Shown: piece by piece, positions 53,296-62,472 of the stretch
Layout: the number at the start of each line of letters is the position of its first letter
How positions within the stretch are numbered: the first letter of the stretch is position 1
DNA from: Pedobacter sp. Leaf176
Lineage (GTDB): Bacteria > Bacteroidota > Bacteroidia > Sphingobacteriales > Sphingobacteriaceae
NCBI RefSeq assembly: GCF_001424305.1
Contig: NZ_LMPD01000005.1
Coordinates: 186,001-250,000 of the forward strand
DNA length: 64,000 nucleotides
Direction: 5' to 3'
Notes under the pieces: generated by a model
Told to the model about the DNA's origin: nothing
Databases searched by the model: none
What the model saw: only the letters and a program-made list of their open reading frames with translations
Position numbers and translations under genes: made by a program

Positions 53296-53604
53296 TTACT
53301 GTTTTTTTCTAACCGGGTAAAATTGATCATAAAAGGACTGAACATGATCAGGCGTTGTACTGCTTAGAATTTTTTGAACATAATCCACTACAGGATCCCC
53401 GGTGGTACTGTTGCGGAGATGAGCCTTGAGTTTTTCATCCCAGTTGTTTACAGCTTCAGCAACAGAATTCCCTCTTCCAAGTATCGATTCATGGATATCC
53501 TGAGGGAGCACACAGAGAAAACCCGGAGATTCACTAAAAATCACTGCTCCAAGTTTTCCGGCAAGCCCATCAAGTGAGACATCTACCGACTTACGCCTTG
53601 GCAT
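53296..53604 (-). CDS. hypothetical protein of the repair cassette
   Basis: A 102-residue soluble protein. The ATG at 53604 (MPRRKSVDVSLDGLAG) is preferred; an upstream one at 53625 would add seven residues. A GRGNSVAEAVNNWDEKLKAHL segment resembles HicB-type partial folds (strand then helix), but there is no HTH. It overlaps the DUF3606 gene at 53591 by 14 bp. Its function is not known. Confidence 0.55.
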   Translation of the reverse strand: MPRRKSVDVSLDGLAGKLGAVIFSESPGFLCVLPQDIHESILGRGNSVAEAVNNWDEKLKAHLRNSTTGDPVVDYVQKILSSTTPDHVQSFYDQFYPVRKKQ

Positions 53605-53782
53605 TTGACTTAATATATTCGGCAATTTTCGCCCTGGAAGAACTTCCCGACGCTTTAGCCAGTTCCTTGTATTGAGCAGAAGTTACCCCAGCCTGTTTTG
53701 CTGCATAAGCAACTTCGCTTGCATCGTTCAGATCAACTTTTGAATCTTCTCTGCCATCCTGTTTCTGTTTGTTATCGCTCAT
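53591..53782 (-). CDS. DUF3606 protein, short form
   Basis: A 63-residue protein with a charged start and a DUF3606-like helix pair: DASEVAYAAKQAGVTSAQ, then GSSSRAKIAEYIKSNAK. It shares this core with the protein at 52989, which is longer. It lies about 100 bp from the SRAP gene in the same direction. Confidence 0.75.
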   Translation of the reverse strand: MSDNKQKQDGREDSKVDLNDASEVAYAAKQAGVTSAQYKELAKASGSSSRAKIAEYIKSNAKA

Positions 53783-53880
53783 AATATTAGTTTTTATGAT
53801 ATAACTGATCTCAACTGAAAATGGTTTTAAAATCTAAACAATCACCCCTAAAAAGTGCTTTATGGAAGCATCCAGCCGTG

Positions 53881-54702
53881 TTAAATCGAGTACTCGATAG
53901 CGGGCAGGTCTTCATAAATAAAGGGCGTTGATGGTTCAAGTGTCGACAAGAACTCTTTCGCAATCGTGCAGGCATCCATTTGTTTGGCAGGAAACTGACT
54001 GGATGCAATCTCGGTGATTCGCTCATCGCTTAAATCCCCGAACATCCATTCATAGGCCAGCTCATCATTTAAAATTGTAGGCATACGTTTTTTGGAATTA
54101 TGGACCTGTTCCATAAGCGGATTGGCCGGCGCGGTAGTGACAGCGACTGTCTCAACAATTTCCCCGGTTTCCTGATCGGTCCACTCCTGATAAATTGCCG
54201 CCATGTAGAAGTATTCCTCGTCCTTAACAGAAATGTAGTAAGGATACTTAACGGCAGTTTTCAAAGGCTCTCCTGTTTTTTTGTTCTTCGGAAATACATG
54301 GCGCCACTCGTAAAATCCCGTTGACAGCACCAGGCATCTTCGCTCGCGGGCTGCCTTTGCATAAATCGAGGGACCGCCCTTTTCATTTGAAAAAAGATTT
54401 TCGGCCTTTGCATTGAGTGTTGTATATCCGATATGCCATTTACCGGCAGCATCTTTATATCCGTTGCGAAAATTCTTTGCAGCCTCGCGGTTTTTAAGGT
54501 AGGGAGGCAAAAAACCCCATTCCATCTGCACGATATCAAAGTTTGTCTGCTCTGCATCTCTTTTTAATACCGCAACGGGTGAATAGGCAAAACCGTTATG
54601 AACAGCCCTGTCGAGAAACTGATAATTTTTTACCGCCTTTTCAAGTTGAAGGAGTGAAATAAACTCTGCTCTTGAAACGCGTTGACCATTGTAGTAACAC
54701 AT
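53881..54702 (-). CDS. SOS response-associated peptidase (SRAP/HMCES family)
   Basis: SRAP proteins form a covalent adduct with abasic sites in single-stranded DNA through the N-terminal cysteine. This 273-residue protein starts MCYYNGQRVSRAEF (Cys2), and has NAKAENLF, the RRCLVLSTGFYEWRHV segment with the catalytic Glu, and HNSKKRMPTIL with the conserved His. It belongs to the repair cassette and, with exonuclease III and the glycosylase, would handle damaged bases. It lies 2 bp downstream of the 78-residue gene. Confidence 0.93.
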   Translation of the reverse strand: MCYYNGQRVSRAEFISLLQLEKAVKNYQFLDRAVHNGFAYSPVAVLKRDAEQTNFDIVQMEWGFLPPYLKNREAAKNFRNGYKDAAGKWHIGYTTLNAKAENLFSNEKGGPSIYAKAARERRCLVLSTGFYEWRHVFPKNKKTGEPLKTAVKYPYYISVKDEEYFYMAAIYQEWTDQETGEIVETVAVTTAPANPLMEQVHNSKKRMPTILNDELAYEWMFGDLSDERITEIASSQFPAKQMDACTIAKEFLSTLEPSTPFIYEDLPAIEYSI

Positions 54703-54704
54703 AA

Positions 54705-54941
54705 TTATTTATTTTTCAAATGTTCAGCAATCTTTTTACCAAAAAATTCTGCCTCTATCTGTCTTCCCTGCGGAACAGATGTCCAGAATGGCCTGTAACC
54801 ATTCGCTTCGGTTACGTTTAGTGGTGGTCTTCCATCCGAGAACTCGATCCTATATATTTCACTGCCTCCGATCAGATGTGAGGTAACGATCATCTTAATA
54901 TCGGGCAGGACAATCTCAAAAGCCTCTTCTATTTTCATCAT
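54705..54941 (-). CDS. small hypothetical protein of the repair cassette
   Basis: A 78-residue protein with mixed strands (EIYRIEFSDGRPPLNVTEANG) and a C-terminal helix. I do not recognise a family. It lies 2 bp upstream of the SRAP gene in the same direction, and small proteins of this sort are commonly found there, so it is probably real. Confidence 0.6.
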   Translation of the reverse strand: MMKIEEAFEIVLPDIKMIVTSHLIGGSEIYRIEFSDGRPPLNVTEANGYRPFWTSVPQGRQIEAEFFGKKIAEHLKNK

Positions 54942-54978
54942 CTTAAAAATACAAAATCTTGAACCAAATAGGAAATAG

Positions 54979-55611
54979 TTAGTTGATGCCTATAATTACA
55001 AAATACGGATCATCTGCTTTCTTGACAATCAAGTCCAGGTGCTCCTCGAAATCAACCAGGTTTAAGACCTCATCTTTTAAGAACGTAGTGAAGACTTCCA
55101 TATCTGTTTCCTTTGAAATAACCACCTCAAGGGTTTCACTGCTCTTCCACTGGGTAGACTCAATTTCGGGATAGGCTCCCTTTAATAGTGAGGGATATCC
55201 TTGTCTGGAAAAAGCCTCTGAGAGCTTGGATGCGATATCCCAGATATGAGGCGCTAGTTCTTCATCAAGTGTGTCCCATTGAAGACCAAGGTTTTCATCA
55301 CGCCACATGCTTCCGATGTATTTGCCATCAAGCGTCACCCCGTAGCATTCGCCTGAAGTTTCTACGACAGCCTCTTTTATCCCGCTGTCGGTGGGGATTT
55401 CAAAAATATATCTTTCCATATTCAGTCCGGGCTCCAATGGTTTTAACGGCTTAGCCAATTTAAAATGTTTTTTTGAGAAAATTAGATAAGCCGTAGTTAA
55501 GGAAAATCCGAAAATACCGCCAATGATCAGTTCACTGCGGTGTGCTTTTGCCCAGCTAATGACACTTTTTTCTACCTCGCTAAATAGGCTGGTTACTTCT
55601 TTTCTTTCCAT
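54979..55611 (-). CDS. membrane-anchored hypothetical protein
   Basis: A 210-residue protein with one membrane segment at about residues 29-47 (LIIGGIFGFSLTTAYLIF) and a soluble C-terminal domain rich in strands and acidic residues (YIFEIPTDSGIKEAVVETSG). I do not recognise a family. It is the first leftward gene after the divergent imuA promoter region, so it may be co-regulated with imuA. Confidence 0.6.
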   Translation of the reverse strand: MERKEVTSLFSEVEKSVISWAKAHRSELIIGGIFGFSLTTAYLIFSKKHFKLAKPLKPLEPGLNMERYIFEIPTDSGIKEAVVETSGECYGVTLDGKYIGSMWRDENLGLQWDTLDEELAPHIWDIASKLSEAFSRQGYPSLLKGAYPEIESTQWKSSETLEVVISKETDMEVFTTFLKDEVLNLVDFEEHLDLIVKKADDPYFVIIGIN

Positions 55612-55806
55612 TTTGTAACAACAGTTATTTGAGCAGATAGGTTTTGAAAATCAGGAAGATGGGATAAAATCGATTAAGAATTATTATCCATAAATAAGAT
55701 TTTAAGATCTATTTTATCAAGGATAGTCATCACAGTAAGGAATGCAAACTTTCCACCAAAACGGGAATGTTTTCCACAATTCATTTTTTACTAACATTTT
55801 TAGCTT

Positions 55807-55814
55807 TATGTTTG
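55807..55814 (+). promoter_or_regulatory. -7 promoter element of imuA
   Basis: TATGTTTG is an exact match to TAnnTTTG and lies 50 bp upstream of the imuA start. A T-rich stretch around 55784 takes the place of the -33 element. Confidence 0.5.
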
Positions 55815-55828
55815 TTGTATAATTTTAT

Positions 55829-55849
55829 AATACTAAATATAATAGTATT
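55829..55849. promoter_or_regulatory. palindromic operator candidate upstream of imuA
   Basis: AATACT pairs with AGTATT around a 9-bp A/T spacer, 15 bp downstream of the -7 element and 14 bp before the imuA ATG. This position would suit a repressor site that controls the mutagenesis genes. No lexA-like gene lies in the window. Confidence 0.45.
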
Positions 55850-55863
55850 TAATTCAGTAAGTC

Positions 55864-56601
55864 ATGAATGCCAAAAAAGAATTACTTCAGAAATTGCAAC
55901 AGGATATCCTGTTATGGCAGGGGTTTAAACCCCATTGCACAGGCAATGCCGAACGCATCGGACTGGGAGAGATTGAAAATTCATTTCCTGGTGGTGTTTT
56001 TCCCAAAAAGGCAATTCATGAATTTATCACAATTCAGCCGGAGCATTCGGCGGCCAGTGACGGCTTTATCGCCGGGCTACTTTCCGTCCTTATGGAAAAT
56101 GGTGCGGCCTGTGTGTGGGTAAGCACGACCCGGAATCTCTTCCCCGCTTCTTTGAGCTTATTTAACGTAGAGCCTGAGCGCATTATTTTTATGGATGTTC
56201 AGAGCGAAAAGGATGTGCTATGGATTACAGAGGAGGCCATCAAATGTGAGGGGCTTGCGGCGGTTGTGGCAGAACTTAACAATGTGAGTCTTATAGAATC
56301 CCGCAGGCTGCAGCTGGCGGTTGAGACCAGTGGTGTTACGGGATTTATCCTGCGCAAGGACGGAAATAAAAAGGCGAGCACCGTGGCAACAGCAAGATGG
56401 AAAGTCAGCCCACTTCCTTCAGTTACGCAGGACGGCTTGCCCGGGATCGGATTCCCGCGCTGGCAGGTTGAGCTGCTAAAAGTCCGTAATGGAAATCCGG
56501 GAAGCTTTATACTGGAATGGGCAGGCGAAAAATTTGAAGAAATTAAGAAAACAGGTAATCAACCGATTTGGTCTGATCTGGAGGGCAGACAAATTGGATA
56601 G
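55864..56601 (+). CDS. imuA: ImuA-like protein
   Basis: ImuA proteins are RecA-like partners of the ImuB-DnaE2 mutasome. The 245-residue protein has a degenerate RecA-like core (VFPKKAIHEFI, then ACVWVSTTRNLFPASLSLFNVEPERIIFMD) and no normal Walker A. Gene order with imuB (5 bp later) and dnaE2 is the standard one. The TTT/TTA-rich region before it carries the promoter and palindrome. Confidence 0.88.
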   Translation: MNAKKELLQKLQQDILLWQGFKPHCTGNAERIGLGEIENSFPGGVFPKKAIHEFITIQPEHSAASDGFIAGLLSVLMENGAACVWVSTTRNLFPASLSLFNVEPERIIFMDVQSEKDVLWITEEAIKCEGLAAVVAELNNVSLIESRRLQLAVETSGVTGFILRKDGNKKASTVATARWKVSPLPSVTQDGLPGIGFPRWQVELLKVRNGNPGSFILEWAGEKFEEIKKTGNQPIWSDLEGRQIG

Positions 56602-56606
56602 CTATT

Positions 56607-58115
56607 ATGCAAAGGCGTTTTGTTTCGATATGGTTCCGCCAATTACTGGCTGACTGGCAGCTTATCCGCCGCCCTGAACTAGCCGAGGTGCCTTTTGTTT
56701 TCGCTGCGCCCGACCATGGGCGGATGATGATAACCGCAGTAAATCCATTGGCATTTAGCTTTGGAGTTGAGGTCGGCATGCGTGCAGCGGATGCGAAGGC
56801 CATATGTCCCGGGCTCGAGGTTCTGGACGACAAGCCAGGCCGCCCGAAAAACCTGCTAAGGGGACTAGGCGAATGGTGTGTGCGCTATTCGCCCTCTGTA
56901 TCCATTGACGAATTCGGAATGGACGGACTGTTACTTGACGTTTCAGGCTGTCCGCATCTTTGGGGTGGAGAGCGAGAATACCTGAAAGAAATTGTAAACA
57001 GGCTTAAAAGTAAGGGATATACCGTACGCTTAGCGATTGCCGATACACCCGGCGCTGCATGGGCGGTGTCCCGGTTTGGTAAAGTTACGCCATTGATTCC
57101 TTCCGGCGAACATGTAGATGCTCTGCTCAGTCTGTCTCCTGAGGCGTTAAGACTGGAAGATACAGTTCTTGCGAAACTTCGTAAACTGGGATTCTATCAG
57201 ATAAAAAGCTTTATAGGGATGCCCAGATCGGTGCTCCGAAGGCGATTCGGGGAAGATTTTTTATTGCGGCTGGCTCAGGCTATTGGAACTGAAGCAGAAG
57301 CGCTTATTCCATTAAAGGTTCCCGTAGCATTTAGCGAAAGGCTAGCCTGCATGGAACCGATCAAAACCAAAACTGCAATTGAGATCGCGATTCAAAAGAT
57401 GCTTGAAAATCTGTGTAACAGGATGCAATCTGAAGGTAAGGGATTGCGAACAGGAATGTTGACAGGATACCGTATCGATGGAAAAATTGTGCAGGTTTCC
57501 ATTGGAACCAGTGGCGCTTCGCATAGTGTGAGTCATCTATTCAAACTTTTTCAGTTAAAGATCGATCAGATCCGACCAGCCCTGGGAATTGAACTATTTG
57601 TTCTTGATGCGCCAAAGGTGGAGGATGTCGATGTGCCCCAGGAAGAAATGTGGTCATCCAAGCCCGGCCTGAATGATAATAGTGTGATCAGGTTTCTGGA
57701 CCGTGTTGCCGGAAAGGTTGGTGCGCAAGCAATCCATCGTTTTTTGCCTGCAACCAGATACTGGCCGGAACGTGCAATATCAAAGGCAGCTTCGGTAACA
57801 GAAAAGGCCTCAAATCCATGGCGAACGGATAAGCCCCGGCCGACCGAAATGCTTAAGGTTCCCGCCCCTATTGAGGTAATGGCGCTTATTCCGGATCATC
57901 CGCCAAAGTTTTTTATTTATAAAGGCGTCCGCCACCTGGTTTCAAAGGCAGACGGTCCCGAGCGGATTGAGCGCGAATGGTGGATGGATAAGGGAGAGCA
58001 TAGGGATTATTATCAGGTGGAAGATGAAGAAGGATGCCGCTACTGGCTTTTCCGTTCCGGACACTATGGTGGGGAACAACAACACAAGTGGTTTATTCAT
58101 GGATTTTTTGCTTAA
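56607..58115 (+). CDS. imuB: ImuB, Y-family polymerase-like protein
   Basis: ImuB is a Y-family polymerase homologue that lacks its own catalysis in many bacteria and acts as the hub between beta clamp, ImuA and DnaE2. The 502-residue protein starts like the family (RFVSIWFRQLLADW), contains SIDEFGMDGLLLDVSGC in the palm and a C-terminal region with KFFIYKGVRHLVSKADGPERIEREWWMDK. The first acidic residue of the palm is altered from the polymerase pattern (SIWF in place of DxD), consistent with an inactive enzyme. Confidence 0.92.
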   Translation: MQRRFVSIWFRQLLADWQLIRRPELAEVPFVFAAPDHGRMMITAVNPLAFSFGVEVGMRAADAKAICPGLEVLDDKPGRPKNLLRGLGEWCVRYSPSVSIDEFGMDGLLLDVSGCPHLWGGEREYLKEIVNRLKSKGYTVRLAIADTPGAAWAVSRFGKVTPLIPSGEHVDALLSLSPEALRLEDTVLAKLRKLGFYQIKSFIGMPRSVLRRRFGEDFLLRLAQAIGTEAEALIPLKVPVAFSERLACMEPIKTKTAIEIAIQKMLENLCNRMQSEGKGLRTGMLTGYRIDGKIVQVSIGTSGASHSVSHLFKLFQLKIDQIRPALGIELFVLDAPKVEDVDVPQEEMWSSKPGLNDNSVIRFLDRVAGKVGAQAIHRFLPATRYWPERAISKAASVTEKASNPWRTDKPRPTEMLKVPAPIEVMALIPDHPPKFFIYKGVRHLVSKADGPERIEREWWMDKGEHRDYYQVEDEEGCRYWLFRSGHYGGEQQHKWFIHGFFA

Positions 58116-58127
58116 AGGAGATGGGTT

Positions 58128-61100
58128 ATGGCTTACAGTGAATTACAGATTACCTCAAACTTCAGCTTTTTGCGTGGCGCTTCGCATGCGCACGAACTGG
58201 TTGAACAGGCCGAAATCTTCGGTTATAAAAAAATAGCCATAACCGACAGGAATACCCTTGCCGGAATTGTACGTGCGCATGCTGCCTGCCGTGAGAAAAA
58301 CATAAAACTAATTCCCGCCTGCAGGCTGGATCTGCTGGATGGAGGGAGCCTGCTCGCCTATCCGACGGATAGGGAAGCTTATGGCAGGTTGTCCGCACTA
58401 TTGACATTGGGCAATATGAGAGCAGAAAAGGGCAGCTGCCATATTTCCCGTGCCGATGTTTACGCCCATAGCAAAGGGATTCTTTTTGCCCTTGTAATGC
58501 CTGGCGCTTTGAACCGTCGCTTTGAATATGAGGCTAGCTTTATCGCCTCAGTTGCAGAATATCGCGACGCTCTAGGTGGTCAGCTTTACCTTGCTGCAAC
58601 AAGATCTTATTTGGGAAACGACGATAAGCTGATATTTAGAACTTCACAGCTTTCCAAATTTTACGAAATACCGGTCGTTGCAACAGGCGACATCCATTAT
58701 CACAATCCTTCACGAAGAGAACTTCAGGATGTACTGACCTGTGTAAGAGAGAAATGCACCATTCAGGAAGCAGGGTTTCGTTTGCATCAAAATGCTGAGC
58801 GGTACATGAAAGAGGTGGCTGAGATGGACAGACTTTTCAGAAAATATCCAAGCGCAATTCAAAACACGATGGTCATTTCCGAAGCCTGCAATTTTTCTCT
58901 TGATGAGCTCAAATATGTCTACCCCGAAGAAATCAATCCAAGCGGACGCAGTCCGATGGAGGAGCTCGAATTTTTAACCTGGAAAGGTGCTCATGAATTT
59001 TATGGCGAGAAGATCCCGGAAAAGGTTGTTAACATGATCCATCATGAGATGGCTTTTGTGAGGCAGATGGATTATGCCAATTACTTCCTTTTTGTTGAGG
59101 ATATTGTTCGTGAGGCCAGATCCCGCGGGATTCTCTGCCAGGGTCGGGGCTCGGCAGCTAATTCTGCAATTTGCTTCGTGCTGGGTATTACCTCTGTTAA
59201 TCCGATGAAGTTTGATTTGCTATTTGAGCGCTTCATCTCACCCGCCAGAAACGAGCCTCCCGATATTGATGTCGACTTCGAGCATGAGCGCAGGGAAGAA
59301 ATCATCCAGTATATCTATACCAAGTATGGACGTGACCGTGCGGCAATCGTTGCAACCGTCACACAGCAACACCAGAAAGGAGCCATCCGGGATGTAGGCA
59401 AGGCAATGGGGCTATCTGTTGATACAATCAATCGCCTGTCAACTTCAATATGGGAGTTTACAGATGAATGGTTCGAGGGCAAGCGCGTTACCGAGCAAGG
59501 TCTAAATCCAAATGATCCGCACCTTAAGAAAACACTTGAGCTTACTTCCCAAATGATGGGCTTTCCGCGGCAGCTCGGTCAGCATACAGGAGGATTTGTA
59601 GTTACGCAAGGGAAGCTTACAGACCTCTGCCCTATCCTAAATGCCCGGATGGAAGACCGCACCAATATCGAATGGAATAAAGATGATATCGATGCGCTGG
59701 GTTTTTTAAAGGTGGATGTGCTGGCGCTTGGGATGCTTACCTGCATCAGAAAGGCTTTTGATCTCTGCCGGGATCATTACGGCGTGCAATATACACTGGC
59801 CAACATTCCCCAAGATGATCCAGAGGTTTATGATATGATCTGCCTCGCCGATACCCTGGGCGTATTCCAGATCGAAAGCCGGGCGCAGATGTCCATGCTC
59901 CCTAGGCTTAAGCCAAGAGAATTTTATGATCTGGTGATAGAGGTCGCGATCGTTCGCCCGGGACCCATTCAGGGAGATATGGTTCATCCATATTTGCGCA
60001 GGCGCAGCGGCGAAGAACCTGTTGTCTACCCCTCGCCGGAACTGAAAAAAATTCTTGGACGCACGTTAGGCGTTCCGCTGTTTCAGGAACAGGCGATGAA
60101 AATTGCTATAGTAGCGGCAGGCTTTACCCCTGCTGAAGCTGATGGCCTTCGTCGCAGCATGGCAACATTCAAGTTTAAAGGAATGGTGAACCAGTATGAG
60201 CAAAAACTCATCGACGGAATGATGAACAAGGGATATACAGAGGAATTTGCAAAAAGGATATTCAGGCAGCTGGAAGGGTTTGGGAGCTATGGATTTCCCG
60301 AAAGCCATGCTGCCAGTTTTGCCCTCCTCGTTTATGTATCCTGTTGGCTTAAACACTACTATCCTGACGTTTTCGCTGCCGCATTGCTAAATAGTATGCC
60401 GATGGGCTTTTACCAGCCGGCACAAATTGTTATTGATGCGCGGAAGCATTCGGTTCAAGTTCGCGAAGTTGACGTCAACCATTCCTTTTGGGACAATAAA
60501 CTTGAGGAAAAATCAGGTAAGTATTTTACGCTTCGGTTAGGGTTCAGGCAGATCAATGGCATTAGAGGAGATGACATGGACATTTTGGTCAATGGTCGCG
60601 GAAGTGGTTATCAAAGTATTACCGCAATCAGGGATTCGGGAATATCGATTGCCACCTTGGAGCGATTGGCCGATGCAGATGCATTTCATTCGATGGGAAT
60701 AGATAGGCGAAAAGCACTTTGGGAAGTTTCTGCCCTAAAAGATATGCCGGAGGAACTATTCAAGGGGCAACCGTCTGAAAGCATATTGGAAACACAGGTT
60801 GAACTTCCGTTAATGGGCAAGGGAGAGCATGTCGTTCAAGATTATGCCACTACAGGACTTTCTCTAAAAGCACATCCGGTGAGTTTTGTGCGGACTCAGC
60901 TCGAAATGCTCAACATCAGAACATGCCATCGCATTAATAATGGTTCGACAGATGGTCAGCTGGTGAAAGTAGCAGGACTGGTATTGGTACGCCAGCGTCC
61001 CGGAACGGCAGGCGGGGTATGTTTTATTACTATTGAAGATGAAACAGGCTATTCCAATCTGGTTGTTTTTGAAAAGCTTTTTGAAACCTATAGAAAAGAA

Positions 61101-61358
61101 ATTCTGCATTCGAGGCTTCTCATGGTGGAAGGCAGGTTGCAGCGCGAGGGACAGGTGGTGCACGTGATCGTGAGTAAATGTTTTGATTTTACAAAGATGC
61201 TCGGCAAGTTGGTGCAACGGGAGGTTGATGAGCTTCCAGTGTTGACCTTAGCAGGTGGAGATGAAAAAAAATCGTCCTATCCTTCACAGAATAAACGTGC
61301 TCAGGTTCGCGAGGATGCCACGAAAAAAGTGTTCCATGAGGGCAGGAATTTTAAATAA
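58128..61358 (+). CDS. dnaE2: error-prone DNA polymerase DnaE2
   Basis: DnaE2 is a C-family polymerase used for translesion synthesis. The 1076-residue protein begins with a PHP domain (AYSELQITSNFSFLRGASHAHEL), has the catalytic Asp residues in PPDIDVDFEHERREE at about residues 377-390, then LGQHTGGFV, FQEQAMKIA and ends in a DnaE2-type OB region (GLVLVRQRPGTAGGVCFITIEDETG). Its length is normal for the family and shorter than replicative DnaE. It follows imuB by 12 bp. Confidence 0.95.
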   Translation: MAYSELQITSNFSFLRGASHAHELVEQAEIFGYKKIAITDRNTLAGIVRAHAACREKNIKLIPACRLDLLDGGSLLAYPTDREAYGRLSALLTLGNMRAEKGSCHISRADVYAHSKGILFALVMPGALNRRFEYEASFIASVAEYRDALGGQLYLAATRSYLGNDDKLIFRTSQLSKFYEIPVVATGDIHYHNPSRRELQDVLTCVREKCTIQEAGFRLHQNAERYMKEVAEMDRLFRKYPSAIQNTMVISEACNFSLDELKYVYPEEINPSGRSPMEELEFLTWKGAHEFYGEKIPEKVVNMIHHEMAFVRQMDYANYFLFVEDIVREARSRGILCQGRGSAANSAICFVLGITSVNPMKFDLLFERFISPARNEPPDIDVDFEHERREEIIQYIYTKYGRDRAAIVATVTQQHQKGAIRDVGKAMGLSVDTINRLSTSIWEFTDEWFEGKRVTEQGLNPNDPHLKKTLELTSQMMGFPRQLGQHTGGFVVTQGKLTDLCPILNARMEDRTNIEWNKDDIDALGFLKVDVLALGMLTCIRKAFDLCRDHYGVQYTLANIPQDDPEVYDMICLADTLGVFQIESRAQMSMLPRLKPREFYDLVIEVAIVRPGPIQGDMVHPYLRRRSGEEPVVYPSPELKKILGRTLGVPLFQEQAMKIAIVAAGFTPAEADGLRRSMATFKFKGMVNQYEQKLIDGMMNKGYTEEFAKRIFRQLEGFGSYGFPESHAASFALLVYVSCWLKHYYPDVFAAALLNSMPMGFYQPAQIVIDARKHSVQVREVDVNHSFWDNKLEEKSGKYFTLRLGFRQINGIRGDDMDILVNGRGSGYQSITAIRDSGISIATLERLADADAFHSMGIDRRKALWEVSALKDMPEELFKGQPSESILETQVELPLMGKGEHVVQDYATTGLSLKAHPVSFVRTQLEMLNIRTCHRINNGSTDGQLVKVAGLVLVRQRPGTAGGVCFITIEDETGYSNLVVFEKLFETYRKEILHSRLLMVEGRLQREGQVVHVIVSKCFDFTKMLGKLVQREVDELPVLTLAGGDEKKSSYPSQNKRAQVREDATKKVFHEGRNFK

Positions 61359-61506
61359 TTGTTTATTGTCAAAAGAAAACAGTAGGTAAAAGCAGGGTTA
61401 AAATGCAATCTGTAAGTTTTAATGAGATAATTTGTTAATATTGAGAATTCTAAGGAAAGGAACTTTTGCTTGGACACGCAACTTAATTAACGACTAACTC
61501 AAAAAA

Positions 61507-62472
61507 ATGCCAATTACTGGTGAAGATTTCGAAAAACTTGTGGCGCCTTTCTTCAAAAAGTTGTTTCAAGATATGGGCTTTTTAGTCATTCAGGTAAGAA
61601 AACAGACAGCCGGCACTCAAAATGGTTTTGATATCAGTGTTTTGTTTTTAGATGAGAATGAATTGGAGCGAGAATTTTTTATCGAATGTAAATACTATGC
61701 TTCCGCCAAGCTGGAATGGTCAGAGATTTTCAGTAAACAGGTACAGCTTGACTCTTCAAACTACGATGCAACAGCATTTATTGCACTTTCTCCGTTGAAA
61801 AACCTAAGCAATATTGATCATAACATACAAGCAAAACAAACAAAAGCATTTAAATTCCCTGTTGACTTTTGGACACCCGATAAGGATGTTGAAAAGATGT
61901 TTGCATTGGATAAAAAACTATATCAAAAAATATACGACGAGCCCTGTTTACTTGTTTTGGACGAGGAAAAGGAGCTTCAGCGGCTCAAAGTACTTGTCAA
62001 TTTGTTGATTAGCAAAAAAGATCTGCTTAGACATGCAAATCTAATAAAGATCCCTGATGCCACTTCACCCATTAACGGTGATGAAGAAATGGTGACATCA
62101 CTTGATATCAAATTAAACGCAATATGCAAGTCAGATGATCAGTATCGGATTATCTATCACAAAGCAAGAGCTGACTATAAAGTATATCTCGAAAGTTTAG
62201 TTGATGTACATTCGGAGCTTAGAACCAATATTTTAAATTGGGAGGAAAATATGAGACTAAAGGCATCGCGACTTACGCATAACTTTAAGATGGACGATTC
62301 CTACACTCCCCAAAAGTTCTTCAGTGACTTTTTTAATGAAGCGGAAAAGGAAATATTAACCTTTTATGGAGAAAATGAACTAAAGGGAGATAAAGAAAAA
62401 TTATTATGCGGAATTGTATTTGAGTTAGCAGCACAATGCCCATTAGATTGGAGGAAAAATGGAACTGATTAA
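61507..62472 (+). CDS. PD-(D/E)xK nuclease, probable ABC-3C effector
   Basis: The N-terminal 120 residues form a Mrr-like restriction endonuclease fold: GEDFEKLVAPFFKKL helix, then the catalytic residues Asp42 (NGFDIS), Glu60 and Lys62 (IECKYY), and a following SALEW-type strand-helix. The C-terminal half (about residues 150-321) is helical and uncharacterised, ending in a short cysteine segment. It is followed by a protein with a middle-component look and a truncated SMC-like ATPase, with overlaps of 14 and 23 bp. The whole arrangement resembles ABC-three-component defence systems. Confidence 0.78.
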   Translation: MPITGEDFEKLVAPFFKKLFQDMGFLVIQVRKQTAGTQNGFDISVLFLDENELEREFFIECKYYASAKLEWSEIFSKQVQLDSSNYDATAFIALSPLKNLSNIDHNIQAKQTKAFKFPVDFWTPDKDVEKMFALDKKLYQKIYDEPCLLVLDEEKELQRLKVLVNLLISKKDLLRHANLIKIPDATSPINGDEEMVTSLDIKLNAICKSDDQYRIIYHKARADYKVYLESLVDVHSELRTNILNWEENMRLKASRLTHNFKMDDSYTPQKFFSDFFNEAEKEILTFYGENELKGDKEKLLCGIVFELAAQCPLDWRKNGTD

